Shown piece by piece: positions 1 to 5,565 of a DNA stretch of 36,478 bases. Under the pieces are notes generated by a model. That model made no database searches, was not told where the DNA came from, and was given only the letters and a program-made list of their open reading frames with translations. Positions within the stretch are counted from its first letter, which is position 1. Each line of letters begins with the position of its first letter. The DNA is taken from positions 1-36,478 of the IMG/VR virus record IMGVR_UViG_3300025322_000545; one strand, given 5' to 3'. A program made the position numbers and the translations under genes. The DNA is from a virus.

Positions 1-23
1 TCAAAACAGCCATCCGTTTGCAT
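1..23 (-). other. possible 5' end of the edge-spanning gene if the molecule is circular
   Basis: On the minus strand an ATG at 23..21 is followed by seven sense codons running off position 1. Joining position 1 to 36478 keeps the same frame with the partial gene at the right edge, giving a 118-residue protein. A TAA lies three codons before this ATG, so the ATG is the natural start. This is inference; it holds only if the two window ends are contiguous. Confidence 0.5.
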
Positions 24-168
24 CAGCCGTTAACAGGGGGTAAATCGCCATTTTCATTTTCCGAAGTCATAGTCTCATTTGATAAAATGAAAACTACCCT
101 TCGGGGCGTTTACCCCCGAACCGTTATGCCCAATTTGGTTTTCTCAAAAGGGGGTAACAGCCAGCAGC
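24..168. repeat. intergenic imperfect palindrome, attC-like
   Basis: This spacer contains long inverted arms. GGGGGTAAATCGCC (36-49) pairs with GGCGTTTACCCCC (105-117), leaving one extrahelical T at 45. Outside the arms are GTTAAC (29-34) and GTTATGC (123-129). A bulged imperfect stem bordered by TAAC and GTTA boxes is the layout of integron attC sites. The match to the GTTRRRY consensus is imperfect, so the identity is tentative. A Bacteroidota intergenic repeat family of another kind is the main alternative. Confidence 0.45.
134..155 (+). repeat. copy 1 of a 22-bp perfect inverted repeat
   Basis: These 22 bases begin TTTGGTTTTCTC and end AAAAGGGGGT. They recur exactly, in inverse orientation, at 783-804. 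Both copies follow a GTTATGCCC box at a short distance. The pair flanks the two small genes at 169-743, so the whole block looks like a cassette bounded by matching ends. Role unknown. Confidence 0.8.
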
Positions 169-417
169 CTAACACTCTTGAAATATTATTCTGCAATATT
201 CCTTTTCACCAAGTCCGCTGTTTAACTCTTTTATCACCTCAACTTCTGTATTTAATATTTTCTTCATAATAAATACACTTTCCACATCAGGGTGTATTCC
301 TTCGGCTTCATCATCAAAGTTTTTTTTGATAAATTCTTTGGCTTCTTCAATGGTTTCAAACTCTTCTAAGTCACCATTGATTCCATCCCATACAAAATAA
401 GGTTTTTCGTTTTTCAT
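169..417 (-). CDS. small acidic hypothetical protein (82 aa)
   Basis: An 82-residue, strongly acidic soluble protein beginning MKNEKPYFVWDGING, with no signal peptide or membrane segment. Its ATG overlaps the stop of the preceding gene (ATGA), so the two are probably translated together. The TAG stop lies inside a GTTAGGC box at the edge of the palindromic spacer. I do not recognise the family. Its position among small early-type phage genes suggests an accessory role, but no function can be assigned from sequence. Confidence 0.6.
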   Translation of the reverse strand: MKNEKPYFVWDGINGDLEEFETIEEAKEFIKKNFDDEAEGIHPDVESVFIMKKILNTEVEVIKELNSGLGEKEYCRIIFQEC

Positions 418-743
418 ATTGTTTTGTTTTTACATTTACAATTTATCTTAACGTCTGTTATTGCATCACGGTAAATCCATCCCTTGCCATTGCATCCATC
501 GCAAACTGGTTCTAACAATTCGTTTTTTACTTCTGTATAAAATGTTCTATACGAATCAGCTTTATGTTTGCTCATTATCAATGATAGGTCTTGTATTGAT
601 AATATCTCTTCTACGCACAGTATGGCACATTGGGTAGCATTGGCTCTCCTTTGAATATCGTATTCAGTCAAATCAGTTAATCTAACTGCCGAGTATTGGG
701 CAAATCTTTTTATTAATTCGTCTGCTTTTTCTTTTGGTGTCAT
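414..743 (-). CDS. small phage protein with C-terminal Zn-ribbon-like motif
   Basis: I place the start at the ATG at 743 (MTPKEKADELI); a longer reading would need a TTG at 770. The first ~80 residues, with MTPKEKADEL, QCAILCVEEI and FYTEVKNEL, resemble a short alpha-helical family that I recall as common in Bacteroidota phages. The C-terminus adds CDGCNGKGW and CKCK, like one DnaJ-type CxxCxGxG zinc module with a degenerate second half. The stop overlaps the next start. Function unknown; zinc binding is inferred from the cysteine spacing. Confidence 0.6.
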   Translation of the reverse strand: MTPKEKADELIKRFAQYSAVRLTDLTEYDIQRRANATQCAILCVEEILSIQDLSLIMSKHKADSYRTFYTEVKNELLEPVCDGCNGKGWIYRDAITDVKINCKCKNKTI

Positions 744-782
744 AGTTTTATTTTTAGTTATTAGTTTCAAGATTCAACAGCC

Positions 783-804
783 ACCCCCTTTTGAGAAAAC
801 CAAA
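783..804 (-). repeat. copy 2 of the 22-bp perfect inverted repeat
   Basis: On the minus strand this is identical to 134-155. It lies about 40 bases upstream of the ATG at 743, directly after the attC-like element at 819-912, so it forms the leading edge of the two-gene block. The internal TTTG might serve as a Bacteroidota -33 promoter box, but no convincing -7 box follows. Confidence 0.75.
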
Positions 805-818
805 CTTTCGCAGGGCGG

Positions 819-912
819 GCATAACAAGCAAATTAATAAACATTGCCTCCGAGCATTTTATCTGATATTTTGGTTTCGTAGTCAACGGTTTTTAATTTGC
901 AAACCGTTAGGC
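819..912 (-). repeat. attC-like imperfect palindrome at the end of the DUF551 gene
   Basis: Read on the minus strand the element opens with GCCTAAC (912-906), which fits the integron R'' consensus RYYYAAC and contains the TAA stop of the preceding gene, as often seen in gene cassettes. It closes with GTTATGC (825-819). Nine-base inner arms, GCAAATTAA (828-836) and TTAATTTGC (892-900), pair perfectly. The 94-base length lies in the attC range. No integron integrase (IntI) is visible in the window, so this would be an orphan site. A different palindromic repeat family is possible. Confidence 0.45.
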
Positions 913-1194
913 AAAAGGTGGTTTAGGAAGTTTGTGCCAGTATTTAACATCCAAATCATCGCTTTCACACTCCGCTACTATATTGCCTTTCTTTTCGTAA
1001 ATTACTCCGTTACTTTCTGCCCAATGCCATCCTTCGCTATAAACCAAACACCCTATGGATGTCCACCCCTTTCCATTGCTGATAAATACTGTTTCAAGTT
1101 CATCTGGTAAATGAACATTTGCGTCAAGCCACCCTTCGCCTAACACACCATTGGAAGAAATGGCGGCTTTAGTGGTTGTTTTAACTTTTGTCAT
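907..1194 (-). CDS. DUF551 domain protein
   Basis: A 95-residue protein. Residues ~22-94 match the DUF551 pattern seen in many phage and prophage genes: GWLDANVHLPDE, then FISNGKGW, GWHWAESNGV, the conserved block AECESDDLDVKYWHKLP, and a final PKPP. DUF551 has no established biochemical function. There is no signal peptide or membrane segment. The stop codon sits inside the GCCTAAC box of the attC-like element, so the gene looks like the body of a cassette. Family call is confident, role unknown. Confidence 0.8.
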   Translation of the reverse strand: MTKVKTTTKAAISSNGVLGEGWLDANVHLPDELETVFISNGKGWTSIGCLVYSEGWHWAESNGVIYEKKGNIVAECESDDLDVKYWHKLPKPPFA

Positions 1195-1206
1195 TCTATT
1201 TATATT

Positions 1207-1350
1207 TTAGTTGTTAATCAAAATTTGTGCTTCTAATTCCGCCACTTCTCCAATGGTCGGCACGTTATAAAACAGTTTGCCCAGTTCCCTTACAACTCTG
1301 ACATTGTTCCATCGTTTGTCTTTTACTATACTCCCAACCTTGACCGCCAC
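1207..1350 (-). CDS. candidate overlapping small ORF (47 aa, GTG start)
   Basis: In a frame offset from the Zn-finger gene at 1265-1525 there is an open run from a GTG at 1350 to a TAA at 1207. Its conceptual product includes VGSIVKDKRWNN, VRVVRELGK and PTIGEVAELEAQIL, a balanced composition that reads like real protein. It fills most of the otherwise empty gap 1210-1264. It could be an independent nested gene or the 3' end of a frameshifted longer form of the Zn-finger gene. No ATG start and no recognised family, so the call is tentative. Confidence 0.35.
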   Translation of the reverse strand: MAVKVGSIVKDKRWNNVRVVRELGKLFYNVPTIGEVAELEAQILINN

Positions 1351-1525
1351 AAGTAGGGCAAATCGAGTTTATAACATCAGGTTGGACAAGATTTTTACTT
1401 GCTTGCTCCCGCTTGCAAATGTTAAGTATCATTTCTTTTTCTTCCTCTGATGGCATATCGTTCACATGAACATTTGATATAAAGTTTTCAAGTCGTTTCC
1501 AAAAATTTATTTCTTGTAGTGTCAT
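1265..1525 (-). CDS. small Zn-ribbon protein with two CxxCxGxG motifs
   Basis: An 86-residue protein. The C-terminal third carries CPTCGGQGW and, 13 residues later, CQSCKGTG, the paired CxxCxGxG motif of the DnaJ-type zinc finger; the N-terminal ~45 residues are helical and acidic. The ATG overlaps the stop of the exonuclease gene (ATGA), so it belongs to the same operon. Stand-alone DnaJ-like fingers are common in phages, with undefined roles in nucleic-acid or protein binding. The last codons overlap another open frame (1207-1350). Confidence 0.7.
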   Translation of the reverse strand: MTLQEINFWKRLENFISNVHVNDMPSEEEKEMILNICKREQASKNLVQPDVINSICPTCGGQGWEYSKRQTMEQCQSCKGTGQTVL

Positions 1526-2229
1526 TTCGTCAATTCCTTTACTGCTATTAGTACTCTATTTGTCAAAGCTAACCTGTCTTCATCAGTAATCTCAAAAGTA
1601 AATGAAGACAAGTTAGGATAGTAATTCCCCTCAAGAAGATATGGCAATTCATGATCTGAAGCAAAGCCTAATCTACTAATCCAGTATTGAAATTCCCTGT
1701 CCTCGAACTGTTCGGGTGTAAGCACATTAATCCATTCATCTTTGTCTTTTATTATAGATAATTCTTTACGATATGGCACATACAAAGTCAATTCAGCCAC
1801 ACCCTTATCGCTAAGTATAACATGGCTCACTATCTGCCACGCAATATCCGGACAAACTTTTTTTAATGTTTCCCATCCTGTCGTAGCTGCATCATGCGCT
1901 TTGCAAAACTTTTTCAATTCGTAGCATTTGATTTCCCCAGCTTTATCAGTTCTTAGATAATCTTCCGCACCAGTCCAATTTGGTATAATTGAATGCACTC
2001 TGCGAATATTCTTAGTAGGTTTACAATCCATAGGCAATAGAACATTTGTAACCCTGTGTTGCAGCCATGTCCCCCACATAGCAGACGACGAAGACTTGTC
2101 CTGTTCAAGCTGCCTGCCTAACCGTTGTTCCATTCGCTTTTCTTCTATATAAGTTTTCATTACGGCATCACTACCCATTAGGCGGTATATTTGTGACGAA
2201 GTAAAGTTCGCGGTTCGGGTAGTTGTCAT
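1522..2229 (-). CDS. YqaJ/lambda-exonuclease-type recombination nuclease
   Basis: A 235-residue protein of the PD-(D/E)xK superfamily. Visible motifs are MWGTWLQHRV (residues 51-60, the place of the family's N-terminal G/E motif), GAED (87-90, catalytic Asp) and GEIK (98-101, catalytic Glu and Lys). Lambda-type exonucleases degrade one strand of linear duplex DNA 5'->3' and hand the 3' tail to a single-strand annealing protein. The preceding gene, two bases away, is the likely partner. At residues 57-58 QH stands where the family often has Glu. Family call is good; processivity and polarity are inferred. Confidence 0.8.
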   Translation of the reverse strand: MTTTRTANFTSSQIYRLMGSDAVMKTYIEEKRMEQRLGRQLEQDKSSSSAMWGTWLQHRVTNVLLPMDCKPTKNIRRVHSIIPNWTGAEDYLRTDKAGEIKCYELKKFCKAHDAATTGWETLKKVCPDIAWQIVSHVILSDKGVAELTLYVPYRKELSIIKDKDEWINVLTPEQFEDREFQYWISRLGFASDHELPYLLEGNYYPNLSSFTFEITDEDRLALTNRVLIAVKELTK

Positions 2230-2231
2230 GA

Positions 2232-2735
2232 TTATGCTATTTTTTCCAATGCCATTTTTAATTTACCGTAGCTTTCTACTTCATTCTCTTTTATAATCCG
2301 CTCCGCATCTCGCTGATCCGATACTTTCATTTTTTCTTTCTTAGTTATGTACAGGTCGGCAAGTAATTGTTTTTCTGATCTGCCCCCAGGTATCTGTTGC
2401 CGGATACGAAGCGCATCAGTAGTTGTCCCGAATGCTGAAACTGAAGCAACGTAAAGCTGAATTTTCTTTCCTATCCAATCTTCAATAAATGGAGTGCTGT
2501 AAATCTTTTCAATTATTTTACAGTTTGTTTTATTTAAGATCATTGGCTTTGCCCCTGCTTCAGCAAAGTGGCAGACGAATCCTTTTTCCTTTTTCCCATT
2601 CATACCCATGATTTCTTCTGGCTTTAGTTCTTTTATTGTGAGAATTATATCAGAGCCGACAGGAAGCGAATATGCTCCCAAGAAATTATAGTTATGATTT
2701 TTTTTCCAATGGGTCTTTACTTCTTTTGTTTCCAT
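2232..2735 (-). CDS. putative phage ssDNA-binding / recombination partner protein
   Basis: A 167-residue soluble protein with a beta-rich first ~115 residues (GSDIILTIKEL, KGFVCHFAEAGAKPMILN, WIGKKIQLYVASVSAFG) and a charged C-terminal helix rich in Lys and Glu. It sits two bases upstream of the exonuclease gene. Small OB-like proteins in this position are frequent beside phage YqaJ exonucleases and are thought to bind single-stranded DNA or act as recombination mediators. No diagnostic motif is visible, so the function is inferred from context. A RecT/Erf-like annealing protein is less likely at this length. Confidence 0.55.
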   Translation of the reverse strand: METKEVKTHWKKNHNYNFLGAYSLPVGSDIILTIKELKPEEIMGMNGKKEKGFVCHFAEAGAKPMILNKTNCKIIEKIYSTPFIEDWIGKKIQLYVASVSAFGTTTDALRIRQQIPGGRSEKQLLADLYITKKEKMKVSDQRDAERIIKENEVESYGKLKMALEKIA

Positions 2736-2802
2736 TTTTTATTTTGCGTAACCCGCCGGTGTTAGTTAATAAAATACAGCCTCCATTCCATACGTGCATG
2801 GA

Positions 2803-3039
2803 TTATTTCAGAGAGCGAGCGAGGTCGTCTGGCTGTATGTTGTTGTTTATTGTTTCGTTTAAATTTATTTTTCTGGTTTGCCATTTTCCGAATGGATGTT
2901 CTTCTATTGATTCTATAATATGCTGATTATCTAATTTTTCTCTTTCCTTTTTAGAAATATTGCCTATTGTATCCATAGCCTCTTGATCGCTATCTTCCCA
3001 TATATAAAAGGATGCAATTACTCTGTATCTTTTTTTCAT
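2803..3039 (-). CDS. small hypothetical protein (78 aa)
   Basis: The best start is the ATG at 3039 (MKKRYRVIASFYIWED); a longer reading needs a TTG at 3060 and would overlap the previous gene. The basic first strand followed by acidic helices, and the pattern YRVIASFYIWEDSDQEAMD, suggest a ferredoxin-like alpha-beta fold. The rest (ISKKEREKLDNQ, IIESIEEHPFGKW) is charged. No known family recognised. It belongs to the early operon between the coiled-coil gene and the recombination pair. Confidence 0.6.
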   Translation of the reverse strand: MKKRYRVIASFYIWEDSDQEAMDTIGNISKKEREKLDNQHIIESIEEHPFGKWQTRKINLNETINNNIQPDDLARSLK

Positions 3040-3043
3040 AGCT

Positions 3044-3268
3044 TTATTTTTTGTTTGCAAGCTTCGTCTTCAAAAACTGTTCCCAGCTTATCGTATAACC
3101 AAAATCCCAGCTTTCAACTTCACGCTTTGCTTTTCTTATGCGTTTAATTAATTCTAATTCATCGTGAATAATTTTAATTACTTGTTTTTTATTTAACCAT
3201 CGCAAAGTCTTATGCCGTTCTAAATCTTCCTGCTGTAATCGGAATGCGGATTTGTTTGTCTGGCTCAT
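3044..3268 (-). CDS. small basic helical hypothetical protein (74 aa)
   Basis: A 74-residue, Lys/Arg-rich protein, mostly helical, with LNKKQVIKIIHDELEL and RIRKAKREVESWD. No signal peptide or membrane segment. It starts one base beyond the end of the lipoprotein gene. Basic helical proteins in phage early operons often bind nucleic acid or host proteins, but nothing here identifies a target. Family not recognised. Confidence 0.6.
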   Translation of the reverse strand: MSQTNKSAFRLQQEDLERHKTLRWLNKKQVIKIIHDELELIKRIRKAKREVESWDFGYTISWEQFLKTKLANKK

Positions 3269-3269
3269 A

Positions 3270-3728
3270 TTAATAAATATAATTAACGGAAATACTCATA
3301 TTACCCATGCTGTTCTTTTGTTCTTTGACTAAACTTCCCGCTTTGTATATCCGAACATATAGCGTATCATAATCCTTGTATGGATTTGATGAGCGAGGAA
3401 TGAAAGAAAAATTCGTGGATACCTGATAGGATGTGGGTATAGCCTGATTCCATTCATGATGATTATCTTTTATTTCTTCCGCTATTGCTGGATTGCCAGG
3501 AATATACCAAGAACAATAGATGCTATCATATTGTTGCCCGTATGTAGAATAAATAATATCGGTAGTAATTTTTAATCCACCCGGTACTGACATCCCTGTT
3601 TGTGCTGGCGGCGGAGACGTATCTTTCTTACATCCAGATACCCCGATTATGATGGCAACCATTGCAAGTATAACGAGCAACGGCATTACTACTTCAATGA
3701 AGATAATGAATAGGAATGTTTTTTTCAT
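3270..3728 (-). CDS. predicted surface lipoprotein (superinfection-exclusion candidate)
   Basis: A 152-residue protein with an unusually long hydrophobic N-terminus (residues ~4-31) ending in the lipobox GVSGC, cleavage before Cys33, followed by KKDT. A charged patch just after the Cys resembles the lipoprotein export signal that sends Bacteroidota lipoproteins to the cell surface. The mature part is beta-rich with several Tyr and Ser. Phage lipoproteins of this kind can block superinfecting phages or alter the host surface; this role is inferred. The ATG overlaps the stop of the preceding gene, and the gene lies in the early operon next to the HTH regulator. Confidence 0.7.
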   Translation of the reverse strand: MKKTFLFIIFIEVVMPLLVILAMVAIIIGVSGCKKDTSPPPAQTGMSVPGGLKITTDIIYSTYGQQYDSIYCSWYIPGNPAIAEEIKDNHHEWNQAIPTSYQVSTNFSFIPRSSNPYKDYDTLYVRIYKAGSLVKEQKNSMGNMSISVNYIY

Positions 3729-3958
3729 AGTGTCTTTAATTTATATAACGGTTCTATATGCGGATTTTCTGTCGGGCTTAAATGCTCATGCTTTTCAAAC
3801 CACAGGGCGATCAGCTCCCTACCGTCCTCATTATGTGCCTCATAAGTTAATACTGGCTTACGTAATGTTTCAAGTTGAATTACATTTTCGCAAGAGAAAA
3901 TACAATGTTTCAGCTTTATATAAGCCGCTGATCGCGGGGTGTTGGGGAGTGGTTTCAT
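3725..3958 (-). CDS. small hypothetical protein (77 aa)
   Basis: A 77-residue protein. It is translationally coupled at both ends: its ATG overlaps the stop of the HTH gene and its stop overlaps the lipoprotein start. Visible features are a Cys pair (HCIFSC, around residues 18-23) and an acidic central block AHNEDGRELIALWFEKHEHL. No signal peptide. I do not recognise the family. The tight coupling says that it is made together with the regulator and lipoprotein. Confidence 0.55.
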   Translation of the reverse strand: MKPLPNTPRSAAYIKLKHCIFSCENVIQLETLRKPVLTYEAHNEDGRELIALWFEKHEHLSPTENPHIEPLYKLKTL

Positions 3959-4125
3959 AGTCCTAATATTTTTCTGATTTTATTCTTTTCCACTTCTGTC
4001 AACGAATCAGAATTTAGTTTGCGCCAGAAGGTAATGCGATTCATTTGCATTTTATCCATTAGCCAGTTTTTTTTTCGCCCTGAATTTTCAAGCAGCTTAC
4101 CGAGTTCAATTCTAAATTTTGTCAT
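3955..4125 (-). CDS. small HTH (XRE/Cro-like) DNA-binding protein (56 aa)
   Basis: Translation of 4125..3955 gives MTKFRIELGKLLENSGR, then KKNWLMDKMQMNRITFWRKL and EVEKNKIRKILGL. The pattern of a short helix, a turn, 'WLMDKM' (helix 2), 'NRITFWRKL' (recognition helix) and a final helix fits small Cro/XRE-type helix-turn-helix proteins of Bacteroidota. It is the second gene after the operator-containing promoter and so probably controls it. The stop overlaps the next ATG (ATGA). The fold is inferred from pattern only; the gene itself is well supported by coupling and composition. Confidence 0.65.
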   Translation of the reverse strand: MTKFRIELGKLLENSGRKKNWLMDKMQMNRITFWRKLNSDSLTEVEKNKIRKILGL

Positions 4126-4136
4126 AATAATTATAG

Positions 4137-4361
4137 TTATTTTATTAGTTGAATTAAATCATAATTGAAATTTTCAAGATTCTTTTTGCCCCAATTAATA
4201 GCTTTAATATAAGCAATTTTGCCCTTAAATATTCTTTCAATAATAGACTGACTTTTATTTTCAAAATAAATTATTTTATAATTACTCGATGGCAAATATT
4301 CTTTTAAATCCTTGGATCCAGTTATGTTCTGAAAAGCCCTGTGTGCGTGTGTTATTTTCAT
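4137..4361 (-). CDS. first gene of the early operon, hypothetical (74 aa)
   Basis: A 74-residue basic protein beginning MKITHAHRAFQNITG, with NYKIIYFENKSQSIIERIF and a C-terminal NYDLIQLIK. It starts ~25 bases after the TACATTTG promoter element and is followed closely by the HTH gene, so it is likely the leading gene of the early transcript. Base composition is very AT-rich. No family recognised. It might be a regulator or an early host-takeover protein; there is no direct evidence. Confidence 0.55.
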   Translation of the reverse strand: MKITHAHRAFQNITGSKDLKEYLPSSNYKIIYFENKSQSIIERIFKGKIAYIKAINWGKKNLENFNYDLIQLIK

Positions 4362-4383
4362 AGTGATTTGTTGTTTATAAGTA

Positions 4384-4391
4384 CAAATGTA
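4384..4391 (-). promoter_or_regulatory. Bacteroidota-type -7 promoter element (TACATTTG)
   Basis: On the minus strand TACATTTG fits the Bacteroidota -7 consensus TAnnTTTG exactly and lies 22 bases before the ATG at 4361. No clear -33 TTTG box is seen at the usual spacing; the upstream bases are instead occupied by the operator-like repeat 4390-4414, which overlaps this element by two bases. This arrangement fits repression by occlusion. Confidence 0.5.
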
Positions 4392-4414
4392 TGAATCATT
4401 TTTGTTTCATGGCT
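4390..4414. promoter_or_regulatory. operator-like repeat, proximal copy (25 bp)
   Basis: A 25-base sequence identical to 4465-4489. It contains a dyad, ATGAA and TTCAT arms with ten bases between, as expected for a dimeric HTH repressor site. It overlaps the -7 element at 4384-4391. The HTH gene at 3955-4125 is the obvious candidate binder. Confidence 0.6.
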
Positions 4415-4464
4415 ATGTTTATTTAACTATTTTTTAGCTGATAACGCAACTGCCTGACTATCAA

Positions 4465-4489
4465 TATGAATCATTTTTGTTTCATGGCT
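4465..4489. promoter_or_regulatory. operator-like repeat, distal copy (25 bp)
   Basis: Exact second copy of the 25-base dyad at 4390-4414, 75 bases away (start to start) and in the same orientation. That is roughly seven helical turns, so two bound dimers would face the same side and could cooperate. It lies between the late-operon terminator and the early promoter. Confidence 0.6.
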
Positions 4490-4490
4490 G

Positions 4491-4556
4491 TAAAACAGAA
4501 GCCACTGCCTTACGGGGCAATGTTTATCGAGGCGGTTAATCCCGCTGTTGCTTCTG
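4491..4556 (-). terminator. terminator-like three-way structure after the GH16 gene
   Basis: On the minus strand CAGAAGC (4556-4550) pairs with GCTTCTG (4502-4496), directly followed by TTTTA, as in an intrinsic terminator. The long loop holds two further small stems, GCGG/CCGC (4532-4535 with 4542-4545) and TGCC/GGCA (4506-4509 with 4516-4519). It would close the late operon before the early promoter. The large loop makes it unusual for a terminator; another RNA or cruciform role is possible. Confidence 0.45.
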
Positions 4557-4562
4557 ATTATG

Positions 4563-5198
4563 TCAACTTAATCGCAATACGAGCTTGTTGGAATCAATAC
4601 TTGCGCCTGACTCAAATAGCTGCGTTTCGCCAAGAATAAATGTAGGTAAATACCATCGGTTTTTATCTATCGAATGGAAGCTGTCTCTCCACTTATGGAT
4701 AAAGCCTTTATTGCTGTATTCAAAATATTCTACGTATTCATAAGAAGCAATCTGGGGAAGAAGCCCCTTATCGAAATCTCCAGCCCAATTACTTCCGCCT
4801 TGCCATATGTTCATCATAAGTTTCATTCTTTGGGATAGCTTAATTTGAGATGTCCTTATTACTATATCATTCACCTTCCAGGTAATTTTATCAGGAATCC
4901 ATTCTAAGGTTAGCTTCCACCACGCATCTGAACTGCGTCTATTCAATACGGTATGTCGGACGTTTACGTTTTTATCAGTAATGCCATTTACTGTTTGAAT
5001 AAGATTCGTATCAACGGAATTTGTGTGCCTACCTAAAAATTCAAAGTCTACTTCACTCCATTTCTTTTGAAAACCTATTGTGTCATCAAAAAGAAAGAAA
5101 CTGTTCACTATGCCAGAGCCGTATGCCGGCTTCATGAGGCATTCAAAGCGTCCGTAAAGGAAAGATTCCCTTGTATTAATGTTGCTTCCAGAGGTCAT
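4563..5198 (-). CDS. circularly permuted GH16 beta-glucanase-like hydrolase
   Basis: A 211-residue glycoside hydrolase family 16 enzyme (beta-jelly-roll; lichenase/laminarinase type). The signature ExDxxE-like site is WSEVDFEFLG: Glu49 nucleophile, Asp51, Glu53 acid/base. The order is changed. The protein starts at the strand before YGRFECLMK, runs through the catalytic motif, WKLTLEWIPD and MMNIWQGG, and ends with DSFHSIDKNRW and NKLVLRLS, which in ordinary GH16 enzymes form the N-terminus. The same permutation is known in the Fibrobacter succinogenes 1,3-1,4-beta-glucanase. There is no signal peptide, and it is the last gene of the lysis/late region. It probably acts on host capsule or matrix glucan when cells lyse, or as a virion depolymerase; substrate unknown. 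Confidence 0.82.
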   Translation of the reverse strand: MTSGSNINTRESFLYGRFECLMKPAYGSGIVNSFFLFDDTIGFQKKWSEVDFEFLGRHTNSVDTNLIQTVNGITDKNVNVRHTVLNRRSSDAWWKLTLEWIPDKITWKVNDIVIRTSQIKLSQRMKLMMNIWQGGSNWAGDFDKGLLPQIASYEYVEYFEYSNKGFIHKWRDSFHSIDKNRWYLPTFILGETQLFESGASIDSNKLVLRLS

Positions 5199-5214
5199 AA
5201 AATCTAAAGGTGGG

Positions 5215-5565
5215 CTATTTCTGAAGAGTATCTATCAATACGCTTGTAGTATCAATGACCGTAACGATAGGCTCATTTGGAATAACCGAATTACTTCCCT
5301 GGAGTAAATTGAGCGCATCATCAATAGTGATTATCTTCGTGCCAAAAGCATAAAGTATAATTCCCCAGCAAAGAACCTGAATAGCAATCGAAGTCCAATT
5401 ATGTGGCTTCGGCTTGTCGGCAGGCGTTTTGAAATTTTTAAATATTTCAATTACCGTAGCTGCCGGAGGGCAGAATGTTTTTATTGTTCCTCTGAATAAG
5501 GGATTAATTATCTTTTGGAAAATTGGTCTCTGGAACAATTTTACTTTTGGCGTTTCTTGTGTCAT
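5215..5565 (-). CDS. single-span membrane protein, lysis region (116 aa)
   Basis: A 116-residue protein with a basic N-terminal ~55 residues (cytoplasmic by the positive-inside rule), one hydrophobic segment near residues 60-80 (SIAIQVLCWGIILYAFG) and a short C-terminal tail that would be periplasmic. The ATG overlaps the stop of the preceding two-span protein gene. Its place in a run of small membrane proteins suggests a lysis accessory or holin-related role. No family recognised with certainty. Confidence 0.6.
   Translation of the reverse strand: MTQETPKVKLFQRPIFQKIINPLFRGTIKTFCPPAATVIEIFKNFKTPADKPKPHNWTSIAIQVLCWGIILYAFGTKIITIDDALNLLQGSNSVIPNEPIVTVIDTTSVLIDTLQK

Noticed and set aside
2697-2798. 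34-codon ORF overlapping the start of the gene at 2735
   Set aside because: It is short, overlaps the better-supported gene and has no coding-like pattern; the spacer is better explained as a leader.
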